Below, piece after piece: positions 42,097-51,540 of a DNA stretch of 64,000 bases. The DNA comes from an uncultured Candidatus Melainabacteria bacterium (GTDB lineage Bacteria; Cyanobacteriota; Vampirovibrionia; Gastranaerophilales; Gastranaerophilaceae). The stretch covers positions 1 through 64,000 of the forward strand of contig CAKUUY010000002.1 of the NCBI GenBank assembly GCA_934693235.1, in the 5' to 3' direction. How positions within the stretch are numbered: the first letter of the stretch is position 1; each line of letters opens with the position of its first letter. The notes below the pieces were generated by a model, which was not told where the DNA came from, did no database searches, and saw only the letters and a list, made by a program, of their open reading frames with translations. The position numbers and the translations under genes were made by a program.

Positions 42097-44403
42097 ATGA
42101 TAGTAGGAAATATAACGTATGACACCGTAAAACAACGACACAAGCAAGCGGGAGCACTATCCCCTAGTCGAGTTCCTCTTTCTTCCGAGTTCTTGTCTTC
42201 AAAAAATTTAATAAACGAGAGACCTTTAAAAAGTAATCTAAACGATTTATCTTTTAAAGGTCTTTCTTTTAGGGGAGAAACTGTTGCAGCAACTCAACCA
42301 CAACAAGCAACAACCAAACCCAAAAAAGAAGACAAAATGAAGCCACTTCTTTACACAGTGGGAGCTCTTTTAGCAACAGGTTTAGCATTGAGATTTGCTC
42401 CCAGATATAAAGACGCTGGAACATACAGTATTAACGAATTTAAACAATTTTCTCAAAAATATTTAGGAATTACAAAAGATAAGTTTGGAAATTCAATTCA
42501 ATCTTCTATTGGAGAAGAATTATTAGAACATACCAAAAAATCCAATTTAGCCTCTGAAATGGTTAAAATTGACGGAGACCAAATTTCATTTAAAAAGAAA
42601 ACAATTCCTCAATTAATTTGGGATGGCTTAATTTACCCTATAAAAGTTTTACCTGCAGACATCCTTAACGGAACAGTCGAATTAATCGGAAAAATTAAAC
42701 CGTTCAAAAATTGGGCACAAAACACTTTACAAAAACCTTTATTCAAAAATATTAGACAACGTTCTAAAATAGACGCTGAAACCAACTCTTTACGCGGTCT
42801 TTTTGAAACAATGGGAAGTATTAATGATTTACCTGACAATGAAAAATCTGCCAAAATGTTTGAACGCTCCGTAAAAATGTTTGACCCTAAAACAGGAAAC
42901 TATGACACAAAACATGAACGTTCACTAAACAGACTTGTTTCAGGTTTACCACCTGCGATTTTTTTAGCAAATGATGCTTACAACTTGTCAAGAATGATGG
43001 ACGATGACAAAAATTCTGCAACTCACGAACAAAAAGTTCGTTTCAAGCAAGAAATGGCAAGAATTGGTTTTAATGCTTATATTACACTTGTTACACTGGG
43101 AGCGTTAAACAAATATATCAATAATTCCAAGATGGGAATTATGCTGATGACAGCATTGACAACCCTTACTACAGAAGCATTTTCACGTGTAATCAACGGA
43201 AAACATATTACAAGATTGACTCCGGAAGAAGCTAGAAAAGAAAACGCTAAAAACCATGCTCCGGAAGCTCAAATAAAACCGGATATGTCTTTCAAAGCAG
43301 CAGAAAACAAAGATAAAGTTGAAAAAGAAAAGGCTCAAAAACCTTTGCTATCTCTAGGAACTGTTGGAAAAGCAGTTGGAACAATCATCGTAGGCGGTTT
43401 TGCAATAAAAGGAGCTAGAAAAATCTCCGCAGTCGACAACGCATGGAAATCTTTCTCAGGCTACTTCAAAAATCATTACAACAAATTAACTCGAATTGAA
43501 GATTTTAAAATATCTAAAGACAAATTCGATAATATTACAAAAGTTTTGGAAGAAAACGGATTTACTACCCTTGCAGAAAAGTATAAAAATATTGCCAAAA
43601 CATCAACAAATTCAGATGGTTCAGTAAGTTTGGGAGCGAAAGATAAAAAAATCAAACCGCTTGTAAACTTTGTACTTGCTCCTTTCAAATTCATTTGGAA
43701 ATATGGTTCTATGCCATACAAATTTGTTGATGACGCAATTCAAACAATTACAAAACGAGGAGCTAAAAAAGTCTCTAAATCAGCTCCGGAAATTTCCGCA
43801 CTAGCTAAAAGTGTTGATAATATCGGTAATATGGCTGAAAAATATTCAAGCGGGAAAATTGATAAAAAACAATTCCACGATTACGTAACAGATAATATAT
43901 TAAAAGCGTTTAATGTTGACACAATGTCAAATGTTTCAAACAGTGAACTTTCAAACCTTGCTAAAACGGCAGCTCTTGCAGCCACAATATGGTTCTTGAT
44001 GACGGATAACTACAACATGGTTATGCTGAAATCAAACGGAAATGACGTTGAGGGGGCAAAAACTAAATTCAAAGAAAGATTTGTTCAAGAAGGCTCAAGA
44101 TTGTTCTACCAAACATTGTTAATTGATTTATTCAATAGTACATTCAGCAAACAATACCACAGATCATTGTTCGGAATGAGCTGGATTACTTTGACAAACA
44201 CAACAATCGGCGAATGGTTAACAAGAAAATCAGTTGGCGTTCCTGTTGGAACACATTCTAGAGAACAGCTTTTGGCATTGGAAGAAAAACAAGAAAAGGC
44301 AACCGGCTTCACTAGAAAATACTACGACTTTATGAAACGCTTAACCGGCAAACGCTCAATCAAAACTTACGAAGTTACTCCGAAGAATAAAGAAGTTAAA
44401 TAA
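42097..44403 (+). CDS. Large hypothetical membrane-associated protein, 768 residues
   Basis: The family is not recognised. The N-terminus (about 1-65) is polar and contains LSFKGLSFRG; a Gln/Thr/Lys linker follows, then a hydrophobic segment (LLYTVGALLATGLALRFAP). Further hydrophobic helices occur near 330 (FNAYITLVTLGAL), 350 (IMLMTALTTLTTEAF), 425 (GKAVGTIIVGGFAI), 625 (LAKTAALAATIWFLM) and near 690. Basic loops between them suggest a multi-spanning or membrane-inserting protein. It has a ribosome-binding site (GGGAAGGACTG). Composition is similar to the 33742 protein; both may belong to a lineage-specific set. Confidence 0.75.
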   Translation: MIVGNITYDTVKQRHKQAGALSPSRVPLSSEFLSSKNLINERPLKSNLNDLSFKGLSFRGETVAATQPQQATTKPKKEDKMKPLLYTVGALLATGLALRFAPRYKDAGTYSINEFKQFSQKYLGITKDKFGNSIQSSIGEELLEHTKKSNLASEMVKIDGDQISFKKKTIPQLIWDGLIYPIKVLPADILNGTVELIGKIKPFKNWAQNTLQKPLFKNIRQRSKIDAETNSLRGLFETMGSINDLPDNEKSAKMFERSVKMFDPKTGNYDTKHERSLNRLVSGLPPAIFLANDAYNLSRMMDDDKNSATHEQKVRFKQEMARIGFNAYITLVTLGALNKYINNSKMGIMLMTALTTLTTEAFSRVINGKHITRLTPEEARKENAKNHAPEAQIKPDMSFKAAENKDKVEKEKAQKPLLSLGTVGKAVGTIIVGGFAIKGARKISAVDNAWKSFSGYFKNHYNKLTRIEDFKISKDKFDNITKVLEENGFTTLAEKYKNIAKTSTNSDGSVSLGAKDKKIKPLVNFVLAPFKFIWKYGSMPYKFVDDAIQTITKRGAKKVSKSAPEISALAKSVDNIGNMAEKYSSGKIDKKQFHDYVTDNILKAFNVDTMSNVSNSELSNLAKTAALAATIWFLMTDNYNMVMLKSNGNDVEGAKTKFKERFVQEGSRLFYQTLLIDLFNSTFSKQYHRSLFGMSWITLTNTTIGEWLTRKSVGVPVGTHSREQLLALEEKQEKATGFTRKYYDFMKRLTGKRSIKTYEVTPKNKEVK

Positions 44404-44427
44404 AATTTTCAGAATAATTTCTAAGTA

Positions 44428-45018
44428 TTAATTTTTCATTTTGTCTTTTTCTGTAATTTTTCTCAGAACCTTACATGGATTTCCGACCGCTAAAACATTT
44501 GACGGAATATCTTTTGTCACAACGCTTCCGGCTCCAATTACGACATTATCTCCAATCGTTACGCCCGGCATAACAGACACATGCCCACCAAACCACACAT
44601 TATTACCCACTTTTATCGGATAAGCGTATTCCAAACCGGAATTTCTTTCATTAGTATCCAATGGATGCCCCGCTGTATAAAACCCACACTGTGGCGCAAT
44701 AAAAACATTATCACCAAAAATAATTTTTGCAGGGTCGAGCATTACACAATCGTGGTTTGCATAAAAATTCTCCCCAACTTCAATATTATAACCGTAATCA
44801 CACCAAAAATTTTGCTCTATGGTAAAATTTTCTCTTGTTTTACCTAAAAGTTCTTTCAAAATATTTTTACGTTCTTCTAATTTCTCCGGAGAAAGTGCAT
44901 TATATTTATGACAAAGACTTTTTGCTCTAAGTCTGTCATTTGCCAACTCTTTATTCCAAAAAGCATCATACAATTGTCCTGAAAGCATTTTTTCTTTATC
45001 GCTCAACCCTTTACCCAT
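44428..45018 (-). CDS. Maltose/galactoside O-acetyltransferase-like protein
   Basis: The 196-residue protein has an N-terminal MAT domain (KMLSGQLYDAFWNKELANDR) and a left-handed beta-helix of hexapeptide repeats: FWCDYGYNIEVGENFYANHD, FIAPQCGFYTAGHPLD (catalytic His), VWFGGHVSVMPGVTIGDN and VIGAGSVVTKDIP. It acetylates a sugar with acetyl-CoA. ATG 45018 has AAGGAG five bases upstream. The gene stands alone between two genes on the other strand. Confidence 0.93.
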   Translation of the reverse strand: MGKGLSDKEKMLSGQLYDAFWNKELANDRLRAKSLCHKYNALSPEKLEERKNILKELLGKTRENFTIEQNFWCDYGYNIEVGENFYANHDCVMLDPAKIIFGDNVFIAPQCGFYTAGHPLDTNERNSGLEYAYPIKVGNNVWFGGHVSVMPGVTIGDNVVIGAGSVVTKDIPSNVLAVGNPCKVLRKITEKDKMKN

Positions 45019-45115
45019 ATTTACTCCTTTTTTCAAAATAATATCATAAAACTAGACCATGGAGTAATGAAGTTTCATTGTTTCTCCACAAAAATGAATT
45101 TGTTAGAGAGGATTT

Positions 45116-47218
45116 ATGTTGAAAAAATTATTTATCATTTTAGGAATATTAATTTGCATCACAAACATTTGTATCGCAGAAGAACTGGTTAAGCAACAAA
45201 GCAAATACCCAGATTATGCATATATGTATCTCGGATCTGACAAATATGAAAAACTTAACCGAAAAATTTTTACATTCAATCTTGGGTTAAACAAATATGC
45301 AATTCGACCAATCCATATTTTGTGGAGTTCTATCATGCCGGAATACGGAATAGAAAGAATTCAAAGTGCTTACAAAAATATTGAATACCCAAAAAGACTT
45401 GTCAGCAGTCTAATTCAGAAAGATTTTAAAACATCCGGCACAGAAACCGTTCGTTTTTTAACAAACACAACTCTTGGACTTGGCGGAATATTCGATCCTG
45501 CCAAACATTTTTTCAAACTTGAACCGTCAAATGAAGATATGGAACAAGCTTTGACAAAATGTAAATGCTGTTCCGGCTCTTATATCGTTTTACCGGTAAT
45601 AAACGGAACTACAGCACGCGGCATTGCAGGCAAAATTTTAGACACATCACTCAATCCCACAACATATGTTGGCACTCCGGTTCTTGCAATGGTAAAAGCA
45701 GGACTAACAGTAAACAGAACATCATTTTTACAACCTTTAATAAAAATGATTGAATCAAATTATGCTGATCCATACGAAATTACAAAAAAAATGTACGGGA
45801 TAGATAATTTTATCAAATGTCAAAATCTTGATAGAAAAGAAGTACTTGAAAACGATTTCAAATCAATTGAAAATGAACTACCACAAAGTGTAAATCCAGA
45901 ACTTGTAAAAATGGATTTGAGAGAGAATGGGAGTGAAAATAACGAAAAGTTAACTGTAGCGGATATTATTAAAGGCGGAACAAATATCGACAATATTATT
46001 CTAAAAAGCTATGAAGCAACAAATTCAAAACTCTTGGCGGACTTGCTTATAGAAGATTACAACCCTCAAAATCCGGTAGTTGATTCTATGCGAACAGCTC
46101 TTTTTGATAACCCTGATATTGACAAATCAATTTGGAATGAGTTATCTGTTTGGAATAGAAGTTTTTCCAAAAAATTCCACATCGGTTCCGTCGCTTTAGC
46201 CCCTGATAGAACTCCTTACAAATTCAAATATCTCATGCAAAAAGACAAAAACTCCCCTGTTGTAATAATTTACCCGTCAATTGGTGAAGGTATTCAATCG
46301 CACCATTCAATAGTTTTGGCGAAACTTTTTTACGACGAAGGATATTCCATAATTATTCAAGGCAGCCACTTTCAGTGGGAATTTGTAAAAAGCATGCCAC
46401 AAGGTTACACCCCAGGAAATCCAACAGAAGATGCAGAACATTTACGAACTTTAACCTCAAAAATAATAGCTAATCTTGAAAAAAAATACGAATGCAAACT
46501 CAGGAATAGAATAATAATCGGAACATCTTTCGGTGCTCTTGAGACTCTTTTTGTTGCGGATAAGGAAGCTCACAACAACACTCTCGAGATTACAAAATAC
46601 ATCTCAATTTGTCCACCTATAGACCTGTTTTATGCAATGGAACAGATTGATAAAAACGGAGAGGAATGGAGCCAAAACCCCGATAATCTGCAACAGAAAG
46701 TTGCTAAAACAGCTTCAAAAGTTGCGCAACTCTACGAATTAAAAGGTGGGAAATCAAACAATATAACTAAACTTCCGTTCACAGAAGAAGAGGGGAAACT
46801 CATAACAGGTTTTATTATGCATCAAAAACTGTCTGATCTTATTTTTACAATCGAAAACACTCAAAAAAATAAACAAACCGATATTTATACGCAAATTAAC
46901 AATATGAATTACAGAGACTACGTCAACAAATATCTTTTGAGCAAGAACGAAAACACGAACTTTTTTGAAAAAACAACCCTTTTATCTCTAGAAAATTTTT
47001 TTAAAAACAACTCAAACTACAAGATTTATCACTCATTAGACGACTATTTGACAAATCAATCACAACTAAAAAAACTTAAAATTTGTACCGGCAAAAATAT
47101 GACAATCCTAAGTAACGGAGCACATTTAGGATTTTTGTACACAAAAGAATTTTTAAACGACTTGAAAAAGGAAATTAAATTAACCGAAAAAACAGCACTT
47201 TATAACCAACTTCAATAA
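45116..47218 (+). CDS. MlaA-like lipoprotein domain fused to an alpha/beta-hydrolase domain
   Basis: The 700 residues start with a signal peptide (about 1-21, FIILGILICITNICIA). A MlaA/VacJ domain covers about 25-240: YEKLNRKIFTFNLGLNKYAI, ETVRFLTNTTLGLGGIFDPA and PVINGTTARGIAGKILD. A linker is followed by a hydrolase-like domain (about 350-690) with SPVVIIYPSIGEGIQSHHSI and the nucleophile elbow IIIGTSFGALETL (GxSxG). MlaA is an outer-membrane protein that takes phospholipids from the outer leaflet; a lipase or esterase partner on the same chain is unusual. The acid and histidine of the triad are not certain. AGAGAGGA lies before the ATG. Confidence 0.8.
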   Translation: MLKKLFIILGILICITNICIAEELVKQQSKYPDYAYMYLGSDKYEKLNRKIFTFNLGLNKYAIRPIHILWSSIMPEYGIERIQSAYKNIEYPKRLVSSLIQKDFKTSGTETVRFLTNTTLGLGGIFDPAKHFFKLEPSNEDMEQALTKCKCCSGSYIVLPVINGTTARGIAGKILDTSLNPTTYVGTPVLAMVKAGLTVNRTSFLQPLIKMIESNYADPYEITKKMYGIDNFIKCQNLDRKEVLENDFKSIENELPQSVNPELVKMDLRENGSENNEKLTVADIIKGGTNIDNIILKSYEATNSKLLADLLIEDYNPQNPVVDSMRTALFDNPDIDKSIWNELSVWNRSFSKKFHIGSVALAPDRTPYKFKYLMQKDKNSPVVIIYPSIGEGIQSHHSIVLAKLFYDEGYSIIIQGSHFQWEFVKSMPQGYTPGNPTEDAEHLRTLTSKIIANLEKKYECKLRNRIIIGTSFGALETLFVADKEAHNNTLEITKYISICPPIDLFYAMEQIDKNGEEWSQNPDNLQQKVAKTASKVAQLYELKGGKSNNITKLPFTEEEGKLITGFIMHQKLSDLIFTIENTQKNKQTDIYTQINNMNYRDYVNKYLLSKNENTNFFEKTTLLSLENFFKNNSNYKIYHSLDDYLTNQSQLKKLKICTGKNMTILSNGAHLGFLYTKEFLNDLKKEIKLTEKTALYNQLQ

Positions 47219-47252
47219 TTTTTTGCTATAATACATCTCGGAAAAGAGATTT

Positions 47253-48143
47253 ATGAATAGCAACACAAAAGGAATATTAAACGGAGTAATTGCCTCAACC
47301 AGCTACGGAATGAACCCGCTTTTTGGGCTCCCGCTATATGCACTCGGAATTGGAGTAAATTCCGTTTTATTCTACAGCTATTTTCTAGCAGTAATAATAT
47401 ATTTTATTTGGTTGAAATTTTTCAAAAAAACATCCTTAAAAATCTCGCAACAAGAGTTTATATCACTCTTTTTTCTAGGAATATTCTTTTCATTGTCGTC
47501 ATTAACTTTGTTTGAAGCATTTCACTACATAGAAGCCGGAATTGCCTGCACTATTTTATTTATTTATCCTGTAATTGTTGCAATAATAATGGCACTTTTC
47601 TTTAAAGAAAAAATTACTAAAACCGTAATCTTTGCTATCCTGCTAACTTCAATTGGGATAATCCTTTTATATAAAGGAAAACCTGACACAGCATTGAGTA
47701 TAAAAGGGATATTGATAGTTTTAACATCGGCTTTATTATACGCTCTTTATATCGTTGGAGTAAAAAATATCAAGCCTGTAAAAGCAATGAATAGCGCACG
47801 CTTAAGTTTTTACGTTATGCTCTTTGGTTTGATTGTATACATTGTAAATCTAAAATTCTGCACTACTTTGCAAGTGTTACCAAACCTAAAATCTTGGCTG
47901 TTTGCAATCGGTTTAGCTTTGTTTCCGACAATTATTTCGCTTGAAACAATTACGATTGCAATTCAGCTGATAGGTTCGACAAACACAGCAATACTCGGAG
48001 CATTAGAACCTCTAACGGCAATATTCTTCGGAATTCTATTTTTCAACGAGCAGCTAACACTAAGAATATCAATCGGAGTAATCCTTATTCTGTACGGAGT
48101 TTTCTTGATTATTTCAAGAAAAATGAAAGTTGACAAAACATAA
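47253..48143 (+). CDS. EamA/DMT-family transporter
   Basis: The 296-residue protein has about ten transmembrane helices in two EamA repeats; typical segments are LTLFEAFHYIEAGIACTILF, VIVAIIMALFFKEKITKTVI, GSTNTAILGALEPLTAIFFG and FFNEQLTLRISIGVILILYG. These carriers export amino acids, bases or other metabolites; the substrate is unknown. It begins 34 bp after the MlaA fusion and has GGAAAAGAG upstream. Confidence 0.9.
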   Translation: MNSNTKGILNGVIASTSYGMNPLFGLPLYALGIGVNSVLFYSYFLAVIIYFIWLKFFKKTSLKISQQEFISLFFLGIFFSLSSLTLFEAFHYIEAGIACTILFIYPVIVAIIMALFFKEKITKTVIFAILLTSIGIILLYKGKPDTALSIKGILIVLTSALLYALYIVGVKNIKPVKAMNSARLSFYVMLFGLIVYIVNLKFCTTLQVLPNLKSWLFAIGLALFPTIISLETITIAIQLIGSTNTAILGALEPLTAIFFGILFFNEQLTLRISIGVILILYGVFLIISRKMKVDKT

Positions 48144-48158
48144 GCAAATACATATTAT
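48130..48158 (+). promoter_or_regulatory. Promoter of the 48165 gene
   Basis: TTGACA (48130-48135), a 17-bp spacer and TATTAT (48153-48158), six bases before the ATG. The -35 lies inside the end of the EamA gene. Confidence 0.75.
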
Positions 48159-48164
48159 GGAATT

Positions 48165-49295
48165 ATGAAAAATTTTAGAATTTTAATGATTCTATTTGTT
48201 ATGTTCTGCGGATTACTAACATTACCAGCTACAGCAGAACCTGTCCATCTTCCTCAAATTGGAAACAATTCAATTGATTATGATAGTATTTCTAAAACAG
48301 AAGAAGCCCAGATGGCTTCTATTGGCTGGCAATACACTGATGAGAATGATTATACAGATTTATTACCATACATGCTAAATCTTAGCAAAATAATAGATGA
48401 TAAATGGAGTTATAAAGTAGATAAAAAAGCGACTGGTTACCTGACAATTGCCAATATTACAATATACAAAGATGGAAGTTTTTCAACTCCACAAATTATA
48501 AAACCATCGTCAATACCGAATTATACTCAAAAAGTACTTGATACACTAAATAGTTTTATGTACTTAGAACCTCTACCTGCTTCATACAATAAACTTTCTG
48601 TAAACTTGCTTTTCATGCCTGATGGATTAACAAAAGAAGAGAAAGAAGAGGCAAAAAATCTTGGTCTATTACAGTATCTTGAAACAACAAACAAGAAACT
48701 CAAAAAATATTGGCGTCCTATAGTCCCACCCAAAAACAATAGATATCAAACAACTGTATTATTTGTTGTTAAGAAAGATGGAAGCCTTGATAAAAACAAT
48801 CTATTAATTTTTCAATCTTCCGGCAATAAAGAATTTGACAAATCAGCAATTGATACAATTTCAAAAAACAATTACGCACCTCTTCCGGAAAAGTATACCA
48901 ATGATAAATTACTTATTTTATTCACATTTAACATAATAAATTCTCAGACTATACCAGGTCAAAATTATCTTCAATCATCTAAATATCCTTATTCAAACAT
49001 ATTTAATTGTATTTACCTAACAAAATCTTTGAGAATATTAAAAAATATTCAAAACAAAGACGGATATGTTTGGTTGAACGCATACAAAATAACTCCGTAC
49101 ACAGATTCGTATTTATGGCGAACAAAAGTTGATTGTCGTAACCAACTAATCGGGATTAAAAAATCTTACGTATACGCAGGAAATTTAGACTACTTTTTAA
49201 AAGAACCGGTTTTAACAAACTTTAATACAAATATGCAAGATATAAATAAAAATAGTGATTACAAAGCAATTTATGATTATGTTTGCGGAGATTAA
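48165..49295 (+). CDS. Secreted protein with two TonB-C-like domains
   Basis: A signal peptide (about 1-25, ILMILFVMFCGLLTLPATAE) is followed by two segments with the TonB C-terminal pattern. Residues about 85-150 have TIANITIYKDGSFSTPQI and FMYLEPLPASY; residues about 190-260 have TVLFVVKKDGSLDKNNLLIF, SSGNKEFDKSAIDTI and APLPEKYTNDKLLILFTFNI. The domain usually contacts outer-membrane receptors or peptidoglycan; here it lacks the TonB membrane anchor and proline-rich linker. The remaining C-terminus is not recognised. The start appears leaderless. Confidence 0.72.
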   Translation: MKNFRILMILFVMFCGLLTLPATAEPVHLPQIGNNSIDYDSISKTEEAQMASIGWQYTDENDYTDLLPYMLNLSKIIDDKWSYKVDKKATGYLTIANITIYKDGSFSTPQIIKPSSIPNYTQKVLDTLNSFMYLEPLPASYNKLSVNLLFMPDGLTKEEKEEAKNLGLLQYLETTNKKLKKYWRPIVPPKNNRYQTTVLFVVKKDGSLDKNNLLIFQSSGNKEFDKSAIDTISKNNYAPLPEKYTNDKLLILFTFNIINSQTIPGQNYLQSSKYPYSNIFNCIYLTKSLRILKNIQNKDGYVWLNAYKITPYTDSYLWRTKVDCRNQLIGIKKSYVYAGNLDYFLKEPVLTNFNTNMQDINKNSDYKAIYDYVCGD

Positions 49296-49301
49296 AAAAC
49301 T

Positions 49302-49733
49302 ATGATTAGAAAAATTAACAAAACAGATAAAGATTTTTATATAAATTCGGTTAAAGCTTTTTACAACTCTGATGCAGTTTTACACAGAATTCCGGAAGAA
49401 AATATTTATAGAACTTTTGACGAATTAATGAATTCGGAAACATACGCTCAATGTTACATTTTTGAAAAAAATGGAGAAAAAGCAGGCTATGCTCTTTTAG
49501 CAAAAACTTTTTCACAAGAAGCCGGCGGAGAGGTCTTATGGATTGACGAAATCTTTATTTTACCGGAATTTCGCTCTCATGGCATCGGTTCTGAATTTTT
49601 TGATTATTTAAAATCTAATTGCGATGTTGCAAGACTAAGACTAGAATTTTGTCCGAGCAATCAAAAAGCAATCAATGTCTATAAGCGTCAAGGTTTTACA
49701 CCGCTTAATTATGGTCAAATGATATACGAATAA
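49302..49733 (+). CDS. GNAT-family N-acetyltransferase
   Basis: The 143-residue GNAT fold shows EVLWIDEIFILPEFRSHGIG, where the acetyl-CoA pyrophosphate loop is RSHGIGSEFF, and the ending AINVYKRQGFTPLNYGQMIY. The acceptor is unknown. It starts 6 bp after the preceding gene and has no convincing ribosome-binding site, so it is probably translated from the same transcript. Confidence 0.9.
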   Translation: MIRKINKTDKDFYINSVKAFYNSDAVLHRIPEENIYRTFDELMNSETYAQCYIFEKNGEKAGYALLAKTFSQEAGGEVLWIDEIFILPEFRSHGIGSEFFDYLKSNCDVARLRLEFCPSNQKAINVYKRQGFTPLNYGQMIYE

Positions 49734-49736
49734 TCA

Positions 49737-51008
49737 TTACAATGGCAATTTTATACAAAACTCTGTTCGAACATTTTCGACACTTTCAACCGTGATTTCT
49801 CCACCATGAGACTTGATTATTTGTTGCGACAAATAAAGGCCCAAACCGGTACCGATTTTACGAAATTTTTTCGCTGCTGAGTAATATTTGTTAAATATCA
49901 TTTTCAATTCTTTTGGAGGAATACCTTGCCCGTAATCAATTACAGAAATAGTTATAAAACCAGGGATTTCACCTGTTTTTATATCAATTCTGTCTTTTGT
50001 GTTGCTGTGAGAAATAGCATTTGAGATTAAATTTTTAATTACCCTTTCCAACTGCATCGGATCTGCCGTAACTTTTATATCTCGAGATGGAGTAAAATGA
50101 ATTGTAATTTTTGAATTATTCGCAATCGGCTGCGTACTTTCTACAATTTCTGAAATAAAACCGTTCAGCATAATATTTTCTTTAAGTAATTTAATACCGG
50201 TTTCTTTGATTTTATATGTTTCAAGAATAATCTGAACAAGTTCAACAAGTTCTTGATTTGATTTTTTCATATTGTTAAGTGCAAGTTCTTGCTTTTCAGA
50301 AATCTCTCCAAAAGTTCCGCTCAATAAAAAGTTAATAATATTTGATTCTGCAACAATAGGAACTTTCAAGTCATGGGTCAATGTTGCAACAAAATCTTCT
50401 TTCAAAGTTTCAATTTCACGTTCATTAGTAACATCTTTGATTAAAATTACATAACGCTTTTTATCGTCATCAAGTGACAATTTTATTGTCTGCATAACAA
50501 AATTGTTCGTCGGAGTATGTTTGATAAAAACATCCTTATTTTTAGTTCTCTCAATCGGTGTATCGTCACTAATTTGAATATATTCAAAAATATTTGTTCC
50601 GATAATTTCTTGACCTTTTGTCCCAAACCATTCACTTATTTGCGGCGTTGCACGTAAAATATTATGTTTTTCATTTATAATTAAAATCCCATCAGAAAGA
50701 GAATTGATAACCGATTCCAACAATTTATTTTGACGCATTAGCTCGTTTTGATATTCTACAATCATTTTTTCTCTGTCATTGAGAGTTTCAACCATTCGAT
50801 TAATACTATCCGTAACATTTTGGTATGTCGGGTGGTTAATTTCGTCAATTTTCGTTGACAAATTACCATATCTGACCGAGTTTACGGTATTTGTAACCAT
50901 TCCTAAATAATCGTTAATTTTCGACCATCTTTTATTTGTTTGTCGCGTAATCAAAAACAATACTACAAATACCAATATAATGCTTAAATTCAACAAATAC
51001 CAAAGCAT
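49737..51008 (-). CDS. PAS-domain sensor histidine kinase
   Basis: The 423 residues from ATG 51008 have one N-terminal transmembrane helix (LLNLSIILVFVVLFLITRQ), a HAMP-like coiled region, a PAS domain (about 105-195), the dimerisation helix with phospho-His in FVATLTHDLKVPIVAES, and a HATPase domain (NLISNAISHS; YGQGIPPKELKMIFNKYY; GTGLGLYLSQQIIKSHGG). No response regulator is adjacent, so its partner is elsewhere. The ATG has GAGGG seven bases upstream and an extended -10 (TGCTATAAT) further up. The frame extends 38 codons upstream into the divergent gene, which is not credible. Confidence 0.9.
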   Translation of the reverse strand: MLWYLLNLSIILVFVVLFLITRQTNKRWSKINDYLGMVTNTVNSVRYGNLSTKIDEINHPTYQNVTDSINRMVETLNDREKMIVEYQNELMRQNKLLESVINSLSDGILIINEKHNILRATPQISEWFGTKGQEIIGTNIFEYIQISDDTPIERTKNKDVFIKHTPTNNFVMQTIKLSLDDDKKRYVILIKDVTNEREIETLKEDFVATLTHDLKVPIVAESNIINFLLSGTFGEISEKQELALNNMKKSNQELVELVQIILETYKIKETGIKLLKENIMLNGFISEIVESTQPIANNSKITIHFTPSRDIKVTADPMQLERVIKNLISNAISHSNTKDRIDIKTGEIPGFITISVIDYGQGIPPKELKMIFNKYYSAAKKFRKIGTGLGLYLSQQIIKSHGGEITVESVENVRTEFCIKLPL

Positions 51009-51063
51009 GTGTTTTCCCTCTCTCTTTATGGTACAATTATAGCAAATAAGAGGCGTTTTGTAT

Positions 51064-51540
51064 ATGCTTAAATTACCAAAAACAATTAAAATGGTTGTAA
51101 CCGATTTTGACGGAATTATCACTGATAATTGTGTCTATATTTCTGATGACGGGAATTTTTCTCGCCGATTGAACTTTAAAGATATCATGGCTTTTTCTAT
51201 TTTAAGAAAAAACAATTATAAAATAGGAATAATTTCCGGAGAAAAGAATAAAGCAATTGAAATTCTTGCTAAAAAATTCCAAGTAGAAGAAGTGCACCAA
51301 AATATTCGCATAAAAATTGATGTTTTAAAAAACATTGTTGAAAAATATAGTTTATCAAAAGAAGAATTTGTATACATCGGAGACGACATCAATGATTTAG
51401 AATGTTTGAATTTTGCAAAATATAAAATTACTGTTCCGCATGCCGTTGAAAAAATAAAAGCAGTTGAAAACATTCAAATTACCGAAAATTCAGCAGGTAA
51501 CGGAGCTTTTAGAGAGGTAGCAGATTGTCTGGTTGGTTAG
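51064..51540 (+). CDS. KdsC-like HAD phosphatase
   Basis: The 158-residue protein has the HAD motif I MVVTDFDGIITDNCVYI (DxD), motif II IGIISGEKN, and the acidic motif IGDDINDLECLNFA, with RRLNFKDIMAF as in KDO-8-phosphate phosphatases and the phosphatase half of N-acylneuraminate cytidylyltransferases. It may dephosphorylate a nine- or eight-carbon sugar acid for surface glycans. It overlaps the start of the TPR gene by 16 bp. Its promoter region is shared with the divergent histidine kinase. Confidence 0.82.
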   Translation: MLKLPKTIKMVVTDFDGIITDNCVYISDDGNFSRRLNFKDIMAFSILRKNNYKIGIISGEKNKAIEILAKKFQVEEVHQNIRIKIDVLKNIVEKYSLSKEEFVYIGDDINDLECLNFAKYKITVPHAVEKIKAVENIQITENSAGNGAFREVADCLVG

